NCBI RefSeq assembly: GCF_026341515.1
Contig: NZ_JAPEOK010000001.1
Coordinates: 434,001 to 498,000, forward strand
DNA: 64,000 nucleotides
Direction of reading: 5' to 3'
Origin: Streptomyces sp. NBC_00878
GTDB taxonomy: Bacteria; Actinomycetota; Actinomycetes; Streptomycetales; Streptomycetaceae
Shown: positions 59,101 to 64,000 of the stretch, in pieces
How the letters are laid out: each line of letters starts with the position of its first letter
Numbering within the stretch: position 1 is the stretch's first letter
The notes under the pieces: model-generated
What the model was told of the DNA's origin: nothing
Databases searched by the model: none
What the model saw: only the letters and a program-made list of their open reading frames with translations
Program-made: the position numbers and the translations under genes

Positions 59101-60337
59101 GCATCTCCCGTACGGCTTCGAGCTGGGCGTTTCTGGTCTCCTCGGGGGCGAAGCCGAGCACGCCGACACCCCAGGGCCGTCCGGCCGCGGCGGCGCGGGT
59201 CTCCTCCAGGACCGCCCGCGTCTGCTCACCGCTCGCGAGGGCCAGCGCGATGAAGGGCAGGGCGCCGTCCGCGGCGACGGCCGCGGCGAACCGTGCCTGG
59301 TCGCTGACCCGGGTCATCGGCCCCTGGGCGACGGGTATGCGCGTGCCGAGCGCGCGGCTCATCGGGGACCCTGAACGCAGTGCCCCGGCCGGCCCGTCAT
59401 CGCGTACGGCGTCCTGTACGGAGGTGGTCAGGGCGCGGACCGTCCGGCCGGCGTCGCCCCAGCGCTCGGCGAAGCGGGCGGCGAGGAAGCCGTCCTGACC
59501 GACCGGCAGGAGCTGGGCACGCGGGTCCTGGGCACCGAGCATCTCCGCCACGAGCGCTGGATCGTCGGCCGGGACGCGCGGGGCGTCCGGGCCCCTGCGG
59601 TGCAGCACCCGGTGCCCGCCCACCACGACGGTCTCCGAGCCGTCCATGGACCGCAGCGCCGCGGCCGCCGGTTCCGGCAGCCTCGCCTCGGCGAGCAGGG
59701 CCAGCTGGCTGTCCAGGACCACTCCGGCCGCCCCGCCGACCACGGCGGCCGCCGCCGTACGGAGGCCGATGCCGCCGCAGGCCCAGACGGGGAGGTCCAC
59801 GCCGGGCTCGGCGAGCAGGTGCTGGAGCAGGACGAAGGTGCTGAGCTCCCCGGTCCGGCCGCCGCTCTCGCTGCCCCGGGCGATCAGGCCGTGTGCTCCG
59901 GCCCGGACCGCGGCCAGAGCCTGCTCCAGGTCCGTCACCTCCACCAGGACCCGGTACGTCGCGGTGACCTCGTCGATCTGCCATCGCGAATCCGCGCCGA
60001 GGACGACGGTATGGAGGCCGCCGCCGTCTTGCATTCCCGGCTTTCCGCTCTTCTTGCCAGGCGCGAATTCTCCGGGTTCGAGTTTCCCGGGAGCGAGTTC
60101 TCCGGGAGCGAGTTCTCCGGGAGCGATCCGGCAGTGCGCTCCGACGCGTACTCCGAACGGTCCGGGCGCCCAGCGCCGGAGGACGGCGAGCGCCTCTCTG
60201 GCTCTTCGGTCACCGATTCCCAGGTCCAGTACCCCGAGTCCGCCTGCACGGCTGACGGCGGCGGCAAGCCTGGCTTCGGGTTCACCGAACGGGGTGATTC
60301 CGATGATCATGTCCTCGGCGCGCACAGCAGACGTCAT
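53123..60337 (-). CDS. Iterative PKS/PUFA-synthase-like protein 1: NMO-NMO-KS-AT-ACP-KR
   Basis: A 2404-residue multidomain enzyme. Two FMN-type nitronate-monooxygenase/PfaD-like barrels: barrel 1 at about 8-265 (ARGSESGGRTG), barrel 2 at about 320-640 (FEGSECGGHVGP near 466). KS at about 699-1131 (Cys in VDAACASSLAA near 886, His in EAHGTGT and GHTKCAAG). AT at about 1275-1570 (FLFPGQGSQ, AGHSYGELVA near 1364). ACP at about 1770-1820 (DLSIDSIKR near 1797). KR at about 1860-2400 (LLVGGARGITATF, LFGSISAVLGNRGQ). PfaD-like barrels act as enoyl reductases in PUFA synthases. ATG has GGAGA upstream. First gene of the operon. Confidence 0.9.
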   Translation of the reverse strand: MTSAVRAEDMIIGITPFGEPEARLAAAVSRAGGLGVLDLGIGDRRAREALAVLRRWAPGPFGVRVGAHCRIAPGELAPGELAPGKLEPGEFAPGKKSGKPGMQDGGGLHTVVLGADSRWQIDEVTATYRVLVEVTDLEQALAAVRAGAHGLIARGSESGGRTGELSTFVLLQHLLAEPGVDLPVWACGGIGLRTAAAAVVGGAAGVVLDSQLALLAEARLPEPAAAALRSMDGSETVVVGGHRVLHRRGPDAPRVPADDPALVAEMLGAQDPRAQLLPVGQDGFLAARFAERWGDAGRTVRALTTSVQDAVRDDGPAGALRSGSPMSRALGTRIPVAQGPMTRVSDQARFAAAVAADGALPFIALALASGEQTRAVLEETRAAAAGRPWGVGVLGFAPEETRNAQLEAVREMRPTHAIIAGGRPSQAEALERAGISTFLHVPSPGLLRQFLDAGARRFVFEGSECGGHVGPRASFPLWEAQLAVLEDFLAGADAETAERVEVFFAGGVHDERSSAMVAALAAPLIARGAAVGVLMGTAYLFTDEAVECGAVQPLFQQQVVAATRTALLETAPGHATRCVPSPFSENYREFEAELRERGVPERRIWEELERLNVGRLRIASKGIERDTAGELTAVAEERQLSEGMFMAGEVAVLRSATTTISALHGSVTTGAAGLLAARAALLRERLEMDTAEESAAPEPLDVAVVGMACMFPQAPDLAAFWANILSGHDGVGEVPADRWDPAVHYSQDADGATPSKWGGFLPRIPFDPLRYGIPPTSLGSIEPVQLLALEAARRALEDAGYGERGRGFDRSRTSVVFGAEAGSDLSNAATLRAVLPSYYGEVPGGLDEQLPRLTEDSFPGMLANVISGRIANRLDLGGANYTVDAACASSLAAVDVACKELVGGTSDVVLCGGADLHNGINDYALFSSVHALSPTGRSRAFDSSADGIALGEGIACVVLKRLADAERDGDRIYGVIKGVGSSSDGRSLGLTAPRPEGQRAALERAYRNAGISPADVGLVEAHGTGTVVGDRTELTILSEVFTEAGAKAGGCALGSVKSQIGHTKCAAGLAGLIKTVLSLHTGVKPPTLHMKRPNPAWQEESSPFVFHARPRPWAAPAEERVAGLSAFGFGGTNFHVVLSAHTAAEPPAHGLDSWPAELFTFRGTDPAATRRTIEDVLKAAETDGRPWRLRDLALSASRRADARHEPVQVAVVATDVDGLIGQLRRALAGEHDPAGGIHLADAGRAGADGSEQAGADAEQVPSGPRRPTAADGKVAFLFPGQGSQRPGMLADVFIAFPELQHYLHLGRDHADALYPPAAFDTAARDRQRAGITDTRVAQPALGVAGLAAHALLSAAGVRPDMAAGHSYGELVALCAAGAITPEALLELSAERAAAILSAVGEDPGTMAAVAAGAEDVSRALRETGAPESVVVANLNSPRQTVISGPTEAMATAVPLLRAAGYGADPIPVACAFHSPLVAAGGERFAEALANRTIRSPEFPVWSNRTAAPYGDRADEIRAELAAQIGAPVGFVAQIEAMYEDGARIFVEAGPGSVLTRLVTHILGDRPHRTVACEPRHDSGLRGWLDALAQLAVAGLPVRTGWLFQGRDAVDATRTPEPKRPGWTVDGQLVRTAAGELLPGALAPARRVVETTVTTSHSNHTNHAAGVPADKDALIADFLRTSREMVAAQRDVLLTYFGAAPGQWIPAPAAPAVVGPHQQAAPAAELPVAQQQVPRPELAPALATAGTPAPEAVTQAVPTAVTEADVLSVVLDIISERTGYPVDMIEPDLDLEADLSIDSIKRAEIAGELAKRLGAGGGVDIAGLDDAELEDLAKARTAAAVTGWLAARLAGPAEPPGTTTPSTPPSTPPSTPPSTSPTATPMTAGQPEGSPNGTAVGQTRTPELMEVGGEAPKRFQLRPVLLERQDGDGSLDPSAVLAGKRFVLLGDESQGVSREVRSRLAAHGADTVFLGRDHLLTEADGQVDGVLYLDSLTDSAIPVLPDAFPVFQAALRRGPRWLLAARPADGDSPGLRSAGLHGLFRTVAREYPETVARIVDLDDTTPAAVADALVDELLASDPAPVVLRTAAGRHGLDLVETPLGALGTTGAGPAGDGAAEAAAIGLDRDSVVLLVGGARGITATFAAALAAASRCRIELLGRTPAPTGPEDPAIAAAADRAALRTALAARAGSGVTPADINREAELVLAQREITATLAELTALGSTARYHSVDFREPDAALQAVKEIHAEHGRLDGVVYAAGVIEDRLIADKTAESFQRVYDTKTSGAETLLAALAEFPNGPAFAVLFGSISAVLGNRGQVDYAAANDALQSLGADWAARTGHRALTVHWGPWAPTGGHTGMVTPELGREYARRGIKLIDPEEGTAALLRELAWGDESAGAVVYTSSGW
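54709..54756 (-). repeat. 12-bp tandem repeats in the ACP-KR linker of PKS1
   Basis: Four units of TCGGAGGCGTAC (plus strand, the first with one change) encode a Thr-Pro-Pro-Ser repeat linking ACP to KR. Confidence 0.88.
60061..60120 (-). repeat. 15-bp tandem repeats inserted in the first barrel of PKS1
   Basis: Four units of GAGCGAGTTCTCCGG (plus strand, two degenerate) encode a Pro-Gly-Glu-Leu-Ala-type run near residues 73-92, between two secondary-structure elements of barrel 1. Confidence 0.85.
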
Positions 60338-60893
60338 GATTCTCCGAATAATCGGTGAGACTGCACGGTGGGGAGTTGCCTGGAGACGACGAATTGGCCC
60401 ACGCGGACATACACCGTTTAAGCGGCATCCTGAAAACTCTCACACGCAAACCAACCGGTCGGAAACTAGCGCCTCAGTTACCCACCGGTCAACATCGCAA
60501 CTACCTGCCGCTACGCCGTGGAATCGATTCGGCCATACCCCGTCGGACCTCAAGAACCGAAAACCCGGCCAATTCCAATCAGTCACTACGCTAGCCGGAC
60601 GACAGCGCCGCAAGCCGACCAAAGCAGCCATCGGATTCATCCCGGCATCGCCGGCGTGAAACACGGACGGCAGCGCGACGCCGCTTTGTAAAATTCACAT
60701 GTCCGCACCGACGGCCCTCATCGAGCCGCACACGGCACGCCCGCACGTGGCGCGTTGTCGAGAAACAACATCCCTGGACATCCGCCTGTCACTGGGTGCG
60801 CCTCCGGTTCATTTCCGGAGTTTTCTCTTTCGCCCGCCGCACTCCCCGAATCGCCGGCCGGACTTTACCCCGCGGCAACCAAGATACGTTTCT
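60338..60893. promoter_or_regulatory. Upstream region of the PKS operon
   Basis: About 555 bases without a convincing gene; composition is less GC-rich than the coding parts. A 12-bp inverted repeat CCGAATAATCGG (60344-60355) lies directly beside the PKS1 ribosome site. AT-richer stretches near 60415-60450 (CCGTTTAAGCGG) could hold the operon promoter, but I cannot define a firm -10/-35. A small reading frame at 60699-60956 has no codon bias or ribosome site and is not called. Confidence 0.45.
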
Positions 60894-61115
60894 TCAGCCG
60901 CCCGGTTCCGGTCCCCAGTAGGACGGTCCTCCACCGCGCCACTCGATGAGCGGTGACGCCGCGACCTCGTTGTCGTCGAACTCCAGGCCCGCGCGGCGCA
61001 GGAACTCGACGACGTCCAGGAGGTTCATGGCGACGCCGATCGACTCGCCGTGGACCGTCACGCGCCGACCGCCCGTCTCCTGCGGCGGATGCACGACTAC
61101 GGGATGTTCCGACAT
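60894..61115 (-). CDS. Small conserved Streptomyces protein
   Basis: A 73-residue protein: SEHPVVVHPPQETGGRRVTV, then a strand-helix pattern (AMNLLDVVEFLRRAGLEF) and a Trp-rich end (SPLIEWRGGGPSYW). I recall this type as a widespread, uncharacterised small Streptomyces protein. No membrane segment or metal motif. The ATG overlaps the end of the secreted-peptide frame upstream. Confidence 0.7.
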   Translation of the reverse strand: MSEHPVVVHPPQETGGRRVTVHGESIGVAMNLLDVVEFLRRAGLEFDDNEVAASPLIEWRGGGPSYWGPEPGG

Positions 61116-61396
61116 GCCCTCAGCCTCTCACCCGGACCGCACACGCGCGCATCCGGGAGGGGTCTGCCATGGTCATGAAAGTTGAACACGCCAAGACCGC
61201 ACGCGGCGTGTGCCTCGAGAGGAGGCACACGCCGATGGACCGGGCCGTTCGGTCTCACGGCGAGCGAGTCGAGCATCGCGACGGGGTTCAGCTTTCCCGT
61301 CTCCGGAGTGGCGGCAGCGCTCGCGGACGGTACGGCAAGGCCCGTGATGGCGATTGCGAGGCCAACGGCGGCGGCGATACGTCGTGTTGAGATCAT
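61097..61396 (-). CDS. Possible small secreted protein
   Basis: The first 28 residues are a convincing signal peptide (IAAAVGLAIAITGLAVPSASAAA) followed by TPETGKLNPVAMLDSLAV. After that the composition turns irregular, and the frame ends by overlapping the next gene's start by 19 nt, so the C-terminus may be wrong (a frameshift or an earlier natural end is possible). No function recognised. Confidence 0.4.
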   Translation of the reverse strand: MISTRRIAAAVGLAIAITGLAVPSASAAATPETGKLNPVAMLDSLAVRPNGPVHRRVPPLEAHAACGLGVFNFHDHGRPLPDARVCGPGERLRACRNIP

Positions 61397-61545
61397 GCCT
61401 GTCCGCGGGCGGCGGGCCGCCCGCGGACACGGACCCGCTGCGCTTGCCGTGGCCGCCGCGGCGGAGGAGGCTCGAAGGGGAGGCCCTCAGCGGCCCGCTC
61501 CGTACCGGCCGCGGCCTTCGTCAGTGGTCCACAAGGAGGTCCATC

Positions 61546-61917
61546 ATGGGCACTGCGGCAAGTCCCGGCTTCGACACCGAAACGCTGCGCCGGGGCATCG
61601 AAGGCCAGAACGCGTCGGCACTGCTGTCGCTGTACGCCGACGACGCCGAGATGCGCGTCGTCGACCGCAACACGCAGCCCAGCCACCCCAAGGTCATGCA
61701 CGGCCGCGAGCAGATCAGCGCGATGCTCGACGACGTCTACAGCCGCGACATGACGCACAAGCTGGAGCAGTGCGTGATCCAGGGCGACCATGTCGCCTTC
61801 ACCGAGTCCTGCCAGTACGCGGACGGCGTCAGGGTGCTCGCCAGCTCCATGGTGTCGCTGCGCGACGGCAAGATCGTCGACCAGACGGTGCTGCAGGCAT
61901 GGGACGACCAAGACTAG
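61546..61917 (+). CDS. SnoaL-like/NTF2-fold protein
   Basis: A 123-residue protein with the SnoaL/ketosteroid-isomerase-like pattern: an opening helix (TETLRRGIEGQNASALLSLYADDAEMRVVD), HGREQISAMLDDVY, and strands HVAFTESCQYADGVRVLASS and VSLRDGKIVDQTVLQAW. Such cone-shaped barrels bind small hydrophobic ligands; catalytic residues vary. AAGGAGG 7 nt before the ATG. Neighbours give no pathway. Confidence 0.82.
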   Translation: MGTAASPGFDTETLRRGIEGQNASALLSLYADDAEMRVVDRNTQPSHPKVMHGREQISAMLDDVYSRDMTHKLEQCVIQGDHVAFTESCQYADGVRVLASSMVSLRDGKIVDQTVLQAWDDQD

Positions 61918-61941
61918 GCAGGGGCATGCCGAGGGTCCGGA

Positions 61942-62220
61942 TCACGACTCGTCTGACCTGGACCTTCTCGGCTCGGACGCGTCCGGCTCGGCCTCTTCGG
62001 CCGCGACCGGCCTTCGGACCAGGTCGGCGAGCGTCCGTTTCTCTCCTGCTGTCAGCACTGAGAACAGCACGCTCTCGCCATGCTCGTCACAGGCCGCGTG
62101 CCACTCGAAGGCGTCGTATCCCTCCGCGGTGAGTCGTGCGTGGAGGCGTATCGCGCGGTTCCCCGCGGCCCTTACGAGGCGCGGGGTTCCGTACGCGGGC
62201 TCGCCGCATCGCAGTGTCAC
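61942..62220 (-). CDS. Small hypothetical protein, possible MarR C-terminal remnant
   Basis: A 92-residue frame. The segment SVLFSVLTAGEKRTLADLVRRPV resembles the end of MarR-family regulators (dimerisation helix), but no winged-helix region precedes it, and the first half has no recognised fold. It lies 32 nt downstream of the M6 protease gene on the same strand. Either a small protein or a 5'-truncated regulator. Confidence 0.45.
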   Translation of the reverse strand: MTLRCGEPAYGTPRLVRAAGNRAIRLHARLTAEGYDAFEWHAACDEHGESVLFSVLTAGEKRTLADLVRRPVAAEEAEPDASEPRRSRSDES

Positions 62221-62251
62221 CGGGATCGGAAGCCGGCCCGGTGACGGCCTC

Positions 62252-63691
62252 CTACGCCACGGTGACGTGGACCGTCATCTCGTCGGCCCCAGGGGTGCCG
62301 ACCGTCTCGATGGTGACCCCCGTCCAGGTGCCCTGGGGCAGGTTCAGTGCCGGATTCGTCTTCTCGCCGATCGTGGTGTTGTCCTTGAACGGGTACAGGT
62401 CGTCGCTGTCGCCGCGGTTGCCGCGGCCGAACATCCGGGAGAGGTCGCCGCGGCCGTCCGCCTGGATGAGCTCGATGGCCAGGTTCTGTTCGTCGTTGAC
62501 GTTGTCGATCGACTCGTCGACGACGTAGACGGCGATCCCCTCGTCGGGCAGGAAGGCGTCCTGGCCGCGACGGCGACGGTACTCGACAAGGATGTACTGG
62601 CTGTCGGACATGGTCGCGGGGTTCTGGATGAAGACCGCCTCGCCGTCCTCGGCGGCGGGCCGCAGTCTGATGTCCCGGGTGGTCTTGTTCACCACCTGGG
62701 GCTCGGACCAGCCGTGGAACATCCGCAGCATGGCGGTCGGGAAGGTCGGGGTCAGACCGCCGTTGCCCCATGAACCGCCCGCCATCAGGCAGTAGTTGCC
62801 GAGTCCGGCCGAGCGCGTCAGCTGCTGCTGGCCGGTGTCGTAGTAGTCGGCCCAGCGTGCCGCGAGGTGGCCCCATTCGTGGGCGCAGACGCCGACGGCA
62901 CAGTCCTCGGGGACGGTCAGGAAGGTGCGCGCGGACAGGCCCGGACCGACGTCGACGCCGCCGGGGATCGTCCACTTGAGGCTCCACAGGTCACCGCGCC
63001 GGGTCGTCTGCTCGGCGCCGCGTCCGGCGTGGATGACGAACAGGGCGGTGACCGCTCCCTCGTCGAGCGCGTCGAAGGAGGTGAAGTCGACTCCGGCGTC
63101 ACGGGCCGCCAGTACGGCGTCACGCGCCAACCCCTGTGAGTTGCGCGGGAAGTTGGCGTTCATGCCCGAGTTGCCGTCGGCATAGAAGGAGAGCGGCTGC
63201 GGCATACGGAACCAGCCGTGCACCGCTCCCTGGACGTCGATGCCGGTGCTCGGTGACGTGTCGAAGGCGCTGACGTCACGGTAGAACGAGCGCATGCTGC
63301 CGGTCGGGAACTCGTCGAGGCCGAAGAGCATGCTGTCGTAGTGGCCGGGGCCGTGGTCGCCCTCGTGCGGCTGGTCCGGGAAGTCGACGAGCAGCACCAA
63401 CGTCCTGATGGTTCCCCGGAGTTGGGCCGTCGGCCGGGTGATGAGCTGCTTGTCGGTACTGGGGCCCGGGTCGACGGCTCCGTCGTCGAGGCCGACGAGG
63501 TTCTCACCCCGTCGTCCCGCGCGCCAGACGGTGTAGTACTCCTCGAACGTCATGTTCCTGGGCAGGCGGCGTTCCTTGCGCAGTTCGAGATAGCGGGCGT
63601 ACAGCTGCGCGAGCGCCTGGGGCGCCAGCGGTACGGGACAGGCGGCGGCACAGTCGTGAACTGGTCGTACAGGGCTGAGCGAATGGCGCAT
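62252..63691 (-). CDS. M6-family (immune inhibitor A-like) metalloprotease
   Basis: A 479-residue zinc protease. The zinc motif HEWGH is near residue 273 in [17 protein letters not shown]. Upstream is the M6 propeptide/catalytic pattern ([39 protein letters not shown]). After the zinc site comes [12 protein letters not shown] and the beta-rich end ([47 protein letters not shown]). The N-terminus has no clear signal peptide although M6 enzymes are normally secreted. ATG with AAGGGGG upstream. Confidence 0.87.
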   Translation of the reverse strand: MRHSLSPVRPVHDCAAACPVPLAPQALAQLYARYLELRKERRLPRNMTFEEYYTVWRAGRRGENLVGLDDGAVDPGPSTDKQLITRPTAQLRGTIRTLVLLVDFPDQPHEGDHGPGHYDSMLFGLDEFPTGSMRSFYRDVSAFDTSPSTGIDVQGAVHGWFRMPQPLSFYADGNSGMNANFPRNSQGLARDAVLAARDAGVDFTSFDALDEGAVTALFVIHAGRGAEQTTRRGDLWSLKWTIPGGVDVGPGLSARTFLTVPEDCAVGVCAHEWGHLAARWADYYDTGQQQLTRSAGLGNYCLMAGGSWGNGGLTPTFPTAMLRMFHGWSEPQVVNKTTRDIRLRPAAEDGEAVFIQNPATMSDSQYILVEYRRRRGQDAFLPDEGIAVYVVDESIDNVNDEQNLAIELIQADGRGDLSRMFGRGNRGDSDDLYPFKDNTTIGEKTNPALNLPQGTWTGVTIETVGTPGADEMTVHVTVA

Positions 63692-63878
63692 CAGGCACCC
63701 CCTTCAGGGGACGAACCCCTCTTGCCGGACACGGAGGATCCAGAAAAATCAGGCCATACGAAGACCGTATGCCTTCTCATAGTTGGCGGCGGCTTTTCTG
63801 TCAATGTCCGGGTACGGAGCGGAACTTGGGCTCCCGCGAGCGGCGGTCACCGATCCCGGACCGTTCCCCCACCGGAGC

Positions 63879-64000
63879 CTACGTGCCCTCCGGCCGCCAC
63901 CCCGGCGGTCGCAGGATCCCCAGCAGCAGCGCGACCAGTTCGTCCACGACCTCGTCGAGACTCGCGTCGACCCAGCCCGAACTCCAGTCGTGCAGCAGTC
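63879..64000 (-). CDS. TetR-family regulator, C-terminal end (runs off the right edge)
   Basis: The last 40 codons of a minus-strand gene: DWSSGWVDASLDEVVDELVALLLGILRPPG and a short hydrophilic end before TAG. The helix pattern is that of the final dimerisation helix of TetR regulators. The DNA-binding part lies outside the window. About 190 nt without a gene separate it from the M6 protease. Confidence 0.5.
   Translation of the reverse strand, partial: LLHDWSSGWVDASLDEVVDELVALLLGILRPPGWRPEGT

Noticed and set aside
60699..60956. 85-codon plus-strand frame upstream of the PKS operon
   Set aside because: No ribosome site, Arg/Ser/Pro-rich content and no third-position bias unlike true genes.

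Overview
The window is very GC-rich with G or C at nearly every third codon position, frequent GTG/TTG starts and 4-nt stop/start overlaps. The gene content (PucR/CdaR regulators, DUF4142, DUF3105, MT0933-type antitoxin, class F sortase, a cutinase-like secreted esterase, SAM methyltransferases of the PF04672 type) points to a Streptomyces-type actinomycete, in an accessory part of the chromosome. I see no rRNA, tRNA, phage, conjugative or CRISPR genes.

Layout. 1-1,227: a truncated hypothetical gene and a methyltransferase. 1,495-13,167: one tightly coupled ten-gene operon that begins at a Fur/Zur-family palindrome set between a -35 and a -10 element. It encodes an ATP-grasp ligase, a DUF364 'heavy-metal chelation' protein, a cysteine-synthase-like PLP enzyme, an enolase-superfamily dipeptide epimerase, an MFS exporter, a methyltransferase and a complete Ni/peptide-type ABC importer. 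I read it as an NRPS-independent, zinc-repressed metallophore pathway with export and re-uptake; this is the strongest candidate for an undescribed system. It ends against a gene that has lost its 5' end. 13.5-33 kb: mostly ordinary accessory genes (metzincin, methyltransferase, VOC protein, alcohol dehydrogenase, sortase with frameshifts, aldo/keto reductase, epoxide hydrolase, anchored S1 protease, DUF89 phosphatase, an autoregulated TetR-MFS pair, DUF3105, ankyrin protein).

32.7-37.8 kb: two divergent PucR-type regulators separated by an IS630-family element and two MITE-like elements, all TA-bounded and sharing junctions, followed by a polyester-hydrolase-like secreted esterase. 38-44.4 kb: a secreted hydrolase, an antitoxin-like protein, RNase HI with an odd C-terminal extension, MurR/RpiR and TetR regulators, a DUF35 protein and a DinB protein.

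44.5-60.3 kb (minus strand): a six-gene, translationally coupled iterative PKS/PUFA-synthase-like operon. PKS1 carries two tandem nitronate-monooxygenase-like barrels, then KS-AT-ACP-KR. PKS2 is KS-AT-DH-phosphopantetheinyl transferase. A discrete ACP, an alpha/beta hydrolase, a glycosyltransferase and a membrane-tailed methyltransferase follow. Together these look like a fully reducing lipid synthase whose chain is released, glycosylated and methylated. In-frame minisatellites run through both this operon and the metallophore operon. 60.9-64 kb: small conserved proteins, a SnoaL-like protein, an M6 metalloprotease and the end of a TetR gene.
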